DNA of 8,163 bases from Comamonadaceae bacterium (GTDB lineage Bacteria; Pseudomonadota; Gammaproteobacteria; Burkholderiales; Burkholderiaceae_C): NCBI GenBank assembly GCA_947454585.1, contig CANGML010000067.1, positions 1 through 8,163 of the forward strand. Reading direction: 5' to 3'. The notes beneath the pieces are model-generated. The model was given only the letters and a program-made list of their open reading frames with translations. It did no database searches and had not been told where the DNA came from. Position numbers and translations under genes: made by a program. Below are positions 1 to 6,120 of this stretch, in pieces; within the stretch, counting starts at the first letter, position 1, and every line of letters starts with the position of its first letter.

Positions 1-626
1 AATTTTTCTGTGCCTTGGGCCAGCAACGCTTTGCGCCAAGCCTGCGCCAACACCACGGGGATGACGATGTACAAGACCACCGAGGTGATGAGCGTGTCCC
101 ACGGCACGACGATGGCCGACAGCCCCAGCAAAAAAGCCACCAAGGGCGCAAACGCCACCACCATGATGGCATCGTTCAAGGCCACTTGCGATAGCGTGAA
201 CAACGGGTGGCCATTCGTCAGGCGACTCCACACAAACACCATCGCCGTGCAGGGAGCCGCAGCCAAGAGGATGAGGCCGGCAATGTAACTGTCGATTTGC
301 TCGGCAGGTAACAAGGGCGCAAACAGGTAACGAATGAAGAACCAAGCCAGCAGTGCCATCGAAAACGGCTTGACAAGCCAGTTGACAAACAGCGTCACGC
401 CAATGCCCTTGATGTGCTGCCGCACCTCGTGCAGGGCGCCAAAGTCCACCTTCACCAGCATCGGAATGATCATCACCCAAATCAACAAACCGACGGGCAA
501 ATTGACTTGCGCATATTCAAGTTGGCCAATCGCTTGAAACAACGCAGGCTGCCATTGGCCCAGCGCAATGCCAACCACGATGCACAGGCCTACCCAGGCG
601 GTGAGGTAGCGTTCAAAGAAGTTCAT
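1..626 (-). CDS. acr3: ACR3-family arsenite efflux permease (3' end outside window)
   Basis: This is an inner-membrane transporter that extrudes arsenite (As(III)), the last step of arsenate detoxification. The reading frame opens at an ATG (626-624) and stays open to the window edge, giving 208 complete codons; the family is usually about 340-400 residues, so the C-terminal part lies outside. Several hydrophobic segments are visible (about residues 10-30, 43-60, 74-100, 112-134, 150-172 and 178-196). The diagnostic family motif APCTAMVFVWS sits at about residues 124-134 and contains the conserved cysteine C126, which in characterised ACR3 proteins is essential for transport. Another family-like stretch is NWLVKPFSM at 82-90. 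It is not the unrelated ArsB antiporter family, although many annotations use the name arsB for it. The start codon overlaps the arsC stop by four bases (ATGA), which implies translational coupling. Family assignment is firm. Confidence 0.93.
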   Translation of the reverse strand, partial: MNFFERYLTAWVGLCIVVGIALGQWQPALFQAIGQLEYAQVNLPVGLLIWVMIIPMLVKVDFGALHEVRQHIKGIGVTLFVNWLVKPFSMALLAWFFIRYLFAPLLPAEQIDSYIAGLILLAAAPCTAMVFVWSRLTNGHPLFTLSQVALNDAIMVVAFAPLVAFLLGLSAIVVPWDTLITSVVLYIVIPVVLAQAWRKALLAQGTEK

Positions 627-1135
627 GCGTGGCCTTTGCTGAGTTGACGTGCGCTGTGTTGCAGCATGGTTTTTTGCAGTTTGTCGGCGGGCAAATCCAC
701 CAAAATTTGCAAGCGTTTTTGAACCATGTACAGCGTGTTGCGAAAGGCGGCCAAGCGTTCGGCCTCGGTGCCTTGCACCTCTGAGGGGTCTGGGTAGCCC
801 CAATGCGCGGTGGCGGGCTGGCCCGGCCAATAAGGGCACACCTCGCCCGCGGCGTTGTCGCACACGGTGATGACCAAGTCCATGTGGGGTGCCTCGGGCT
901 TGGCAAACTCGTCCCAGTTTTTGCTGCGCAAATCGTCGGTGGCAATGCCCGCGGATTGCAGCACTTGCAGCGCGAGTGGGTTGGGTTGCTGGTTATCGCG
1001 TGGGCTGCTGCCGGCTGAATAGGCGTTGAAGTGGGTGCCGCTGGCCCCTGTGGCCATGTGGTTGAGCAAGGCTTCAGCCAAGATGCTGCGTGCCGAGTTG
1101 TGGGTGCACAAAAAGAGGACGTTGAGTGCGGTCAT
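623..1135 (-). CDS. arsC: Arsenate reductase, low-molecular-weight protein tyrosine phosphatase fold
   Basis: This cytoplasmic enzyme reduces arsenate to arsenite, the form exported by the adjacent Acr3. The 170-residue protein begins with the P-loop CX5R signature: C10-THNSA-R16 followed by S17, within CTHNSARS. The other redox cysteines expected in this class are C92 and C100 in VCDNAAGEVCPYWPGQP. The HWGYPDPS segment (111-118) supplies the DP pair (D116-P117) that acts as general acid in the phosphatase fold. The C92/C100 spacing differs by one residue from the Cys82/Cys89 pair of staphylococcal pI258 ArsC, so whether thioredoxin or glutaredoxin reduces it cannot be settled from sequence. 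The protein is not related to the glutaredoxin-fold ArsC of plasmid R773. The ATG at 1135 is preceded by AGGA eight bases upstream. It lies 19 bp after arsR and overlaps acr3 by four bases, so arsR-arsC-acr3 is a tight operon. Confidence 0.95.
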   Translation of the reverse strand: MTALNVLFLCTHNSARSILAEALLNHMATGASGTHFNAYSAGSSPRDNQQPNPLALQVLQSAGIATDDLRSKNWDEFAKPEAPHMDLVITVCDNAAGEVCPYWPGQPATAHWGYPDPSEVQGTEAERLAAFRNTLYMVQKRLQILVDLPADKLQKTMLQHSARQLSKGHA

Positions 1136-1154
1136 GTCGTGTTTCCTGGGTGAA

Positions 1155-1490
1155 TTAGCAGCAAGCTTTCGAGACCTCGGGCACCACGGCGCAGGATTGG
1201 CCTTGGCAGCAATCTTGGGTCAAGTAGGTGAGCAGGTCGTTCATGCGGGCGAACTCAGCGCGGTAAATCAGGTGGCGGCCACTGGCTTCAACACTGACCA
1301 GACCCGCATGGCTCAACGCTTTGAGGTGAAACGACAAGGCACTGGGTGCGAGCTGCAACAAGGCGGCGAGGGCACTCGGAGTCAGGCCTTCAGCGCCCGC
1401 CACCACAAGGGCGCGAAAGGCGCGCAGCCGCTGAGCTTGGGCCAGCGCGGCCAAGGCTTCCACCACTTGGGATTCGGAGGTTTTCTTCAT
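1155..1490 (-). CDS. arsR: ArsR/SmtB-family arsenite-responsive transcriptional repressor
   Basis: This small winged-helix repressor of the ars operon is released from DNA on binding As(III). From the ATG at 1490 it is 111 residues, typical for the family. The helix-turn-helix spans about residues 37-65 (LTPSALAALLQLAPSALSFH then LKALSHAGLV) and the wing follows at 66-78 (SVEASGRHLIYRA). The N-terminal CVC metal-binding motif of E. coli ArsR is absent: the DNA-binding region contains no cysteine. Instead five cysteines cluster at the C-terminus: C94, C95, C100, C110 and C111. A comparable C-terminal CC...C site binds As(III) in Acidithiobacillus ferrooxidans ArsR, so this is probably a member of that sensor type. 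An upstream in-frame TTG (1511) would add seven residues, but it lies inside the operator repeat and the ATG is preferred. No clear Shine-Dalgarno sequence precedes the ATG. The gene heads arsR-arsC-acr3 and diverges from pstS. Confidence 0.93.
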   Translation of the reverse strand: MKKTSESQVVEALAALAQAQRLRAFRALVVAGAEGLTPSALAALLQLAPSALSFHLKALSHAGLVSVEASGRHLIYRAEFARMNDLLTYLTQDCCQGQSCAVVPEVSKACC

Positions 1491-1496
1491 GTCTGA

Positions 1497-1527
1497 ATAA
1501 TACTTCAACAATACTTGAATTGTTGAA
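1497..1527 (-). promoter_or_regulatory. Candidate arsR promoter (-35 and -10)
   Basis: On the minus strand TTCAAC (1527-1522) could serve as -35 and TATTAT (1502-1497) as -10, with a long 19-bp spacer. The -10 ends only six bases before the arsR ATG, which would place the transcription start at or next to the start codon. The spacer is longer than the optimal 17 bp and the -35 match is modest, so this is a prediction by position and similarity only. The inverted repeat proposed as ArsR operator lies between and over these boxes, as expected for autorepression. Confidence 0.45.
1504..1527. promoter_or_regulatory. Perfect inverted repeat, probable ArsR operator
   Basis: TTCAACAA (1504-1511) and TTGTTGAA (1520-1527) form a perfect 8-bp inverted repeat around an 8-bp spacer. 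The symmetry continues outward after one mismatch (1503/1528) with two more pairs (1501-1502 with 1529-1530). The spacer carries another TTGAA half-site (1515-1519), so TTCAA/TTGAA occurs three times in 24 bp. ArsR/SmtB dimers bind AT-rich imperfect dyads overlapping their own promoters, and this dyad lies just upstream of arsR. Binding by this ArsR is inferred from location and symmetry. Confidence 0.6.
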
Positions 1528-1542
1528 ATAAAACAGTCATAT

Positions 1543-1560
1543 TTGTCACACTTCCGTCAT
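1543..1560 (+). promoter_or_regulatory. PHO box (PhoB binding site) of the pst-pho operon
   Basis: Two 7-base direct repeats, TTGTCAC (1543-1549) and CCGTCAT (1554-1560), are separated by ACTT. This fits the 11-bp-period PHO box architecture, whose consensus is CTGTCAT, four A/T-rich bases, CTGTCAT. The box ends 10 bp before a -10-like TACAGT, the usual placement in PhoB-activated promoters, where the box replaces the -35. PhoB, encoded in the same operon, would bind here under phosphate starvation and activate pstSCAB-phoU-phoBR. A further CAGTCAT copy lies at 1534-1540, but its GTCA core is offset by 9 rather than 11 bp. Confidence 0.75.
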
Positions 1561-1570
1561 ATTGGCTCTC

Positions 1571-1576
1571 TACAGT
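1571..1576 (+). promoter_or_regulatory. -10 element of the pstS promoter
   Basis: TACAGT resembles the sigma-70 -10 consensus TATAAT and lies 10 bp after the PHO box. The hexamer expected at -35 (about 1548-1553) does not resemble TTGACA, as is usual for promoters that depend on PhoB. Transcription would start near 1583, giving a leader of about 25 bases before the pstS ATG. Confidence 0.6.
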
Positions 1577-1607
1577 CTGGGTTGTTCTAACCAATTGAAG
1601 GACTCCT

Positions 1608-2639
1608 ATGAACACGAAACGCACATTCATCAAATCCGTGGCCGCTGCTGCAATGGCAACCTTGGCCATGGGTTCCGCCTTCGCTGCCGACATCACAGGC
1701 GCAGGCGCAACATTCCCATTTCCCATCTACGCCAAGTGGGCTGAAAGCTACAAAGCTGCCACCGGCAACGGCTTGAACTACCAGTCGATTGGTTCTTCGG
1801 GCGGTATCCGTCAAATCAAAGCCAAGACCGTGACCTTCGGTGCCACAGACGCACCTTTGTCGGGTGAAGAACTCGACAAAGAAGGCTTGGTGCAGTTCCC
1901 CGCCATCATCGGCGGCACGGTGCCTGTGGTGAACCTGGAAGGTTTCAAGCCTGGCGAATTGCGCATTTCAGGCACTGTATTGGCTGACATGTTCCTTGGA
2001 AAAATCACCAAGTGGAACGATGCCAAGATCACCGCTTTAAACCCAGGTAAAAAATTGCCTGATCAAGAGATCACCATCGTGCACCGCGCTGACGGCTCGG
2101 GCACCACGTTCAACTTCACTGACTACCTGACCGCCGTTAGCAAAGACTGGTCTAGCACAGTCGGCAAGGGCGCTGCTGTCAAGTGGCCTGCTGCGTCATC
2201 TGTGGGTGGCAAAGGCAACGAAGGCGTGGCCGCTAACGTGAACCGAGTGAAGGGTGCTTTGGGCTATGTGGAATACGCCTACGTGAAGAAGAACAACATG
2301 AACTTCATGCAAATGCAAAACGCAGATGGCAAATACGTGGCACCTGATGATTTGACCTTCTCTGCCGCTGCGGCGGGGGCTGACTGGATGAGCGTGCCTG
2401 GCATGGGCGTCTCGATGGTCAACGCCAAGGGCGCGAACAGCTGGCCTATCAGCACGGCCTCATTCATCTTGATGTACAAGCAACCTACGGACAAAGCGGC
2501 CTCCGCTGAGGCCCTCAAGTTTTTTGACTGGGCTTTCGCCAACGGCAAAAAGATGGCAGAAGATTTGGACTACGTGGCCTTGCCAGACAGCTTGACCTCA
2601 CAAATCCGCGCCAAGGTGTGGACACAAATTCAAAAATAA
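1608..2639 (+). CDS. pstS: PstS, periplasmic phosphate-binding protein of the Pst ABC transporter
   Basis: PstS captures inorganic phosphate in the periplasm with high affinity and delivers it to PstC-PstA. The 343-residue precursor begins with a Sec signal peptide: basic MNTKR, a hydrophobic alanine-rich core, and an AFA cleavage site with probable cut after A26. The mature protein shows the PstS hallmarks in order: GAGATFPFPIYAKW (31-44), phosphate-loop GSSGG (62-66), FGATDAPL (77-84) with ligand aspartate D81, and HRADGSGTTFNFTDYL (159-174) with R160, D162, S164, G165 and T166 matching the E. coli phosphate ligands. Length matches the family. The ATG is preceded by AAGGA five bases upstream and by the PHO box promoter. 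It is first in the operon and is followed by a hairpin, which fits the need for more binding protein than permease. There is no lipoprotein cysteine, so the product should be soluble in the periplasm. Confidence 0.97.
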   Translation: MNTKRTFIKSVAAAAMATLAMGSAFAADITGAGATFPFPIYAKWAESYKAATGNGLNYQSIGSSGGIRQIKAKTVTFGATDAPLSGEELDKEGLVQFPAIIGGTVPVVNLEGFKPGELRISGTVLADMFLGKITKWNDAKITALNPGKKLPDQEITIVHRADGSGTTFNFTDYLTAVSKDWSSTVGKGAAVKWPAASSVGGKGNEGVAANVNRVKGALGYVEYAYVKKNNMNFMQMQNADGKYVAPDDLTFSAAAAGADWMSVPGMGVSMVNAKGANSWPISTASFILMYKQPTDKAASAEALKFFDWAFANGKKMAEDLDYVALPDSLTSQIRAKVWTQIQK

Positions 2640-2658
2640 TTTGAATTGAGTCCAACAG

Positions 2659-2693
2659 ATCCGTCGGCCTTGTGAGAAGTGCCGACGGATTTT
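2659..2693 (+). terminator. Intercistronic hairpin between pstS and pstC (partial terminator or mRNA stabiliser)
   Basis: ATCCGTCGGC (2659-2668) and GCCGACGGAT (2681-2690) form a perfect 10-bp GC-rich stem with a 12-base loop, followed by a short T run (four T at 2690-2693, then GG and TTT). It has the form of a weak Rho-independent terminator 19 bp after the pstS stop. Because pstC follows within 28 bp on the same strand with no recognisable new promoter, incomplete termination, or protection of upstream mRNA from 3' decay, is more likely than a full stop. Confidence 0.7.
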
Positions 2694-2717
2694 GGTTTAA
2701 AAAAGCAAGGTACCTCT

Positions 2718-3728
2718 ATGAGTTTAGGGTCTGTCATGAGCACAACCAATCTATCGCCGCATGAAGCCAGTCAAGTCGTGAGCAACGACATGGTGGCCAT
2801 CGCCAAGAAACAGCGCGTGCAAGACTTCTTTTTCCACCGCATCACGCAAGCTTTTTCCTTGCTGGTGTTGCTGGCCTTGTTGGGCATCATCATTTCCTTG
2901 TTTGTGAATGCGTGGCCGACTTTCCAAAAGTTTGGTTTTAATTTTTTATGGCGCGTCGAGTGGGACATCATCAAAGGTGATTTTGGTGCCGCCATCGCGA
3001 TTGTGGGCACCGTGGCCAGCGCCAGTATTGCTTTGTTGATCGCTGTGCCCTTGGCTTTTGGTGTGGCGGTGTTTTTGACCGAGACCTGTCCCGTGTGGTT
3101 GCGTCGCCCCTTGGGCACCGCCATTGAGCTGTTGGCGGCTGTGCCCTCCATCATCTATGGCATGTTCGGTTTGTTTGTGTTCGCCCCCTTGTTTGCCGAC
3201 CACTTGCAAGTGCCGTTGCAAAATGTCCTACGCGGTATGCCCTTGGTAGGTTCCTTGTTTGGCGGTGCCACCAATGGCATGGGCATTTTGGCCGCCGGTA
3301 TTGTGTTGGCGTTCATGGTGCTGCCTTTTGTGGCTGCGGTGATGCGTGATGTGTTTGAAATCACACCACCGATTTTGCGCGAGTCAGCCTATGGATTGGG
3401 GTGCACCACCTGGGAGGTGGTGCGCCAAGTGGTGTTGCCCTACACGCAAAAAGGCGTGATAGGCGGCATCATGCTAGGGCTAGGTCGAGCCCTGGGTGAA
3501 ACCATGGCGGTTACCTTCGTGATTGGTAATGCCAACCGCATGCCCACTTCTTTGTTCTCACCCGGAACTTCCATCGCCTCTGTGTTGGCCAACGAATTTG
3601 GCGAAGCTGAGGGCTTGCATTTCTCCACCTTGTTTGCCTTGGGCTTTTTGCTCTTCGTGATCACCTTCGTGGTGCTGGCATTGGCCAAGAACATGATTCA
3701 ACGTGCTGAAAAAGCCAAGGGCAACTGA
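2718..3728 (+). CDS. pstC: PstC, phosphate ABC transporter permease subunit
   Basis: PstC forms the inner-membrane phosphate channel together with PstA. From the ATG at 2718 it is 336 residues, with a cytoplasmic N-terminus of about 40 residues and then hydrophobic segments at roughly 45-65, 92-120, 138-160, 190-212, 245-270 and 303-325. The ABC-permease EAA loop, which docks onto PstB, is seen at about 222-261 ([20 protein letters not shown] followed by the conserved G...GLGRALGET). ATG 2718 has AAGG seven bases upstream. ATG 2736, with AGGG six bases upstream, is a credible alternative that would shorten the protein by six residues. A GTG at 2679 in the same frame is unlikely because it lies in the intercistronic hairpin. 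Only 8 bp separate this gene from pstA. Confidence 0.95.
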   Translation: MSLGSVMSTTNLSPHEASQVVSNDMVAIAKKQRVQDFFFHRITQAFSLLVLLALLGIIISLFVNAWPTFQKFGFNFLWRVEWDIIKGDFGAAIAIVGTVASASIALLIAVPLAFGVAVFLTETCPVWLRRPLGTAIELLAAVPSIIYGMFGLFVFAPLFADHLQVPLQNVLRGMPLVGSLFGGATNGMGILAAGIVLAFMVLPFVAAVMRDVFEITPPILRESAYGLGCTTWEVVRQVVLPYTQKGVIGGIMLGLGRALGETMAVTFVIGNANRMPTSLFSPGTSIASVLANEFGEAEGLHFSTLFALGFLLFVITFVVLALAKNMIQRAEKAKGN

Positions 3729-3736
3729 GAGGTTTT

Positions 3737-4591
3737 ATGGACATGAATAAACAACTTTACGCCAAGCGCCGCATCACCAGCTTGCTGGGCTTGGCGTTCT
3801 CCATGACAGCCATGGCGATTGGTCTTGCTGTCTTGCTCTGGATTTTGTATGTGCTGTTTGCCAATGGTTTGTCAGCCTTGGACGCCAACTTGCTCACACA
3901 TGACACGCCCGCACCCGGCACCGAAGGCGGTGGTTTGCGTAATGCGATTGTGGGCAGTTTGATGATCGTGGGCTTGACCGTGCTGGTCTCTACCCCTGTG
4001 GGGATCTTGGCTGGGGTCTACCTCACCGAATACGGCGATGAAAGCAAAACGGCAGAGCTGACACGATTTGTGACGGACATCATGTTGTCAGCCCCCTCTA
4101 TTGTGCTGGGCCTGTTTGTCTACGCCATTGCCGTGGCCACAGTTGGCAATTTTTCTGGCTATGCAGGCAGCTTGGCCTTGTCGCTCATTGCCGTTCCCGT
4201 GATCATGCGTACCACCGAAAACATGCTGCGTTTGGTGCCCGGTAGTTTGCGTGAAGCGGCCTTTGCTTTGGGTGCCCCTCGCTGGAAAGTGGCCACCTTC
4301 ATCTCTCTGCGTGCGGCCAAGAGCGGCGTGATGACAGGCCTGTTGTTGGCGGTGGCCCGCATCAGCGGCGAGACAGCGCCCTTGCTCTTCACAGCCTTGA
4401 ACAATCAATTCTTCAGCACCAACATGGGCGCGCCCATGGCTAACTTGCCTGTGGTGATCTTCCAGTTCGCCATGAGCCCCTATGACAACTGGGTGCGTTT
4501 GGCTTGGGCTGGCGCGCTTTTGATTACCTTGACTGTGCTCGTGCTGAATATCTTGGCACGCGTGTTCTTCCGCGACAAAGTCAGCGCCTAA
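3737..4591 (+). CDS. pstA: PstA, phosphate ABC transporter permease subunit
   Basis: PstA is the second transmembrane subunit of the phosphate importer. The 284-residue protein has a basic N-terminus (KRR at 10-12), a first membrane segment at about 17-41, a periplasmic loop containing GTEGGGLRNA (61-70), further segments near 70-95, 112-136 and 143-158, and a last one near 255-275. The EAA loop runs from about R172 (REAAFALGAPRWKVATFISL) to GLLLAVARISGET (201-213), the PstB contact region; the ISGETAPL ending is typical of PstA. GAGAGG at 3727-3732, overlapping the pstC stop, lies four bases before the ATG at 3737 and ten before another in-frame ATG at 3743, so the start could be two codons later. 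The order and tight spacing pstC-pstA-pstB show one transport complex translated together. Confidence 0.95.
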   Translation: MDMNKQLYAKRRITSLLGLAFSMTAMAIGLAVLLWILYVLFANGLSALDANLLTHDTPAPGTEGGGLRNAIVGSLMIVGLTVLVSTPVGILAGVYLTEYGDESKTAELTRFVTDIMLSAPSIVLGLFVYAIAVATVGNFSGYAGSLALSLIAVPVIMRTTENMLRLVPGSLREAAFALGAPRWKVATFISLRAAKSGVMTGLLLAVARISGETAPLLFTALNNQFFSTNMGAPMANLPVVIFQFAMSPYDNWVRLAWAGALLITLTVLVLNILARVFFRDKVSA

Positions 4592-4612
4592 TTTCACTCA
4601 GGAATTTAAACA

Positions 4613-5389
4613 ATGTCTGAAACCAAAACAGCCACCAAAAACGCCCTTGAAGTTCGCGACTTGAACTTCTTTTACGGCAAATTCCAAGGTCTGCGCAATG
4701 TCACCATGGACATCGCTGAGCGCAAAGTCACCGCCTTCATTGGGCCATCTGGCTGTGGCAAGTCCACCTTGTTGCGCACCTTGAACCGCATGTACAGCTT
4801 GTACCCAGGTCAACGTGCGGAAGGAGAAATCAACTTCTATGGTCAAAACATTTTGGATCCCAAGCAAGATTTGAACTTGCTGCGTGCCCGCATTGGCATG
4901 GTGTTTCAAAAACCTACACCGTTCCCGATGACGATTTACGACAACATCGCCTTCGGTGTGCGTCTGTATGAAAACCTCAGCAAAACCGAGATGGATGAGC
5001 GTGTGGAATGGGCGCTGACCAAAGCTGCTTTGTGGACCGAGGTGAAAGACAAGTTAGGCCAAAACGGATTGTCGCTCTCGGGTGGTCAACAACAACGGTT
5101 GTGCATTGCCCGCAGCGTGGCGGTGAAGCCCTCGGTGTTGTTGTTGGACGAACCCACCTCGGCACTTGACCCCATTTCAACCGGCAAGGTGGAAGAGTTG
5201 GTGCATGAACTCAAAGCCGACTACACCATCGCTATCGTGACCCACAACATGCAACAAGCGGCGCGTTGCAGCGACTTCACGGCTTACATGTATTTGGGCG
5301 AATTGGTCGAGTTTGGCGAAACCGAACAAATCTTCTTTAAGCCCAACAAGACCGCCACAGAAGACTACATCACAGGCCGTTTCGGCTAA
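4613..5389 (+). CDS. pstB: PstB, phosphate ABC transporter ATP-binding subunit
   Basis: PstB is the cytoplasmic ATPase that powers phosphate import through PstC-PstA. The 258-residue protein has all the ABC motifs in order: Walker [10 protein letters not shown] (44-52), Q-loop Q99 in [11 protein letters not shown], a motif characteristic of PstB, ABC signature LSGGQQQR (155-162), Walker B VLLLDEP (175-181), D-loop SALD (183-186) and switch histidine H211 in VTHNMQQA. The C-terminus ends in DYITGRFG, as is usual for the family. All residues needed for ATP hydrolysis are intact. Start: ATG 4613 with AGGA nine bases upstream, 21 bp after pstA. In E. coli the assembled transporter also signals phosphate sufficiency through PhoU to PhoR; the gene order here supports the same role. 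Confidence 0.97.
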   Translation: MSETKTATKNALEVRDLNFFYGKFQGLRNVTMDIAERKVTAFIGPSGCGKSTLLRTLNRMYSLYPGQRAEGEINFYGQNILDPKQDLNLLRARIGMVFQKPTPFPMTIYDNIAFGVRLYENLSKTEMDERVEWALTKAALWTEVKDKLGQNGLSLSGGQQQRLCIARSVAVKPSVLLLDEPTSALDPISTGKVEELVHELKADYTIAIVTHNMQQAARCSDFTAYMYLGELVEFGETEQIFFKPNKTATEDYITGRFG

Positions 5390-5401
5390 TAGGAGAACAC
5401 C

Positions 5402-6103
5402 ATGCCAGATAAACACCTGTCCTCACAGTTTGATTCCGATCTCAACAACATCTCCTCACATGTGATGGAGTTGGGTGGATTGGTCGAGTCACAAATTCGC
5501 CAAGCCGTCTATGCCTTGTCGCAATTCAGCCCTGAGGCTGCAGACGATGTGTTGGTCACCGAAAACAAAGTCAACACGCTGGAAGTGGAGATTGACCGCG
5601 AGATCGCCTCGGTGATTGGCCGTCGCCAACCCACGGCGCGTGACTTGCGTTTGCTCATGGCCATGTCGAAAACCACCGCCAACTTAGAGCGTGTGGGTGA
5701 CGAGGCAGCCAAGATTGCACGTATGGTCAAGTCCATCATCGACAGCTCGGCCCCTCGTTCGTTGCCTTCGGGTGATTTGCGTGTGTCGGCTGAAATGGCT
5801 TCAGGCTTGTTGCGCAAAGCCCTCGATTCTTTTGCGCGCTTAGATGTGCCCATGGCAGTCAGCATCTTGCGTGAAGACGATGCCATTGACCAAGAGTTCG
5901 ACGGCTTTGTGCGCAAGCTCATCACCTACATGATGGAAGACCCACGCACGATCTCGGCCAGTCTTGATTTGTTGTTTGTGGCCAAAGCGATTGAACGCAT
6001 TGGCGACCACTCCAAGAACATTGCTGAGTTTGTGATCTACATCGTCAAAGGTGAAGACGTGCGTCACACGCCATTGGCCGATGTTGAATCGTCGATGGGC
6101 TAA
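5402..6103 (+). CDS. phoU: PhoU, phosphate signalling adaptor protein
   Basis: PhoU is a peripheral cytoplasmic protein that conveys the state of the Pst transporter to PhoR and keeps the Pho regulon off when phosphate is abundant. The 233-residue sequence is all-helical in character and made of two repeated three-helix halves. Each half carries the metal-cluster motif: ERVGDEAAKIA (96-106) in the first and ERIGDHSKNIAE (198-209) in the second. RRQPTARDLRLLM (74-86) is the conserved stretch that precedes the first motif. No signal peptide or membrane segment is present. ATG 5402 has AGGAG six bases upstream, and the gene starts 12 bp after pstB. Loss of phoU typically makes Pho expression constitutive and can be toxic through uncontrolled Pst uptake; this is family knowledge and not visible here. 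Confidence 0.96.
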   Translation: MPDKHLSSQFDSDLNNISSHVMELGGLVESQIRQAVYALSQFSPEAADDVLVTENKVNTLEVEIDREIASVIGRRQPTARDLRLLMAMSKTTANLERVGDEAAKIARMVKSIIDSSAPRSLPSGDLRVSAEMASGLLRKALDSFARLDVPMAVSILREDDAIDQEFDGFVRKLITYMMEDPRTISASLDLLFVAKAIERIGDHSKNIAEFVIYIVKGEDVRHTPLADVESSMG

Positions 6104-6120
6104 TTGAAGGTAAGTCAAAC

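Noticed and set aside
613..945. 110-codon minus-strand frame overlapping arsC
   Set aside because: It is on the same strand but another frame from arsC, whose motifs are intact; the product is proline/threonine-rich without known features.
1026..1496. 156-codon open frame on the plus strand
   Set aside because: It lies antisense to arsR and arsC, which have clear family motifs; the translation has no recognisable domain and is a shadow of biased codon use.
2731..2737. Perfect CTGTCAT half-site of a PHO box near the pstC start
   Set aside because: No second repeat lies 11 bp to either side and it falls between the two candidate pstC start codons, so chance is the simpler explanation.
4088..4597. 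169-codon open frame on the minus strand
   Set aside because: It is antisense to the C-terminal part of pstA, rich in H, Q and G as expected from a reversed hydrophobic coding strand, and has no family signature.
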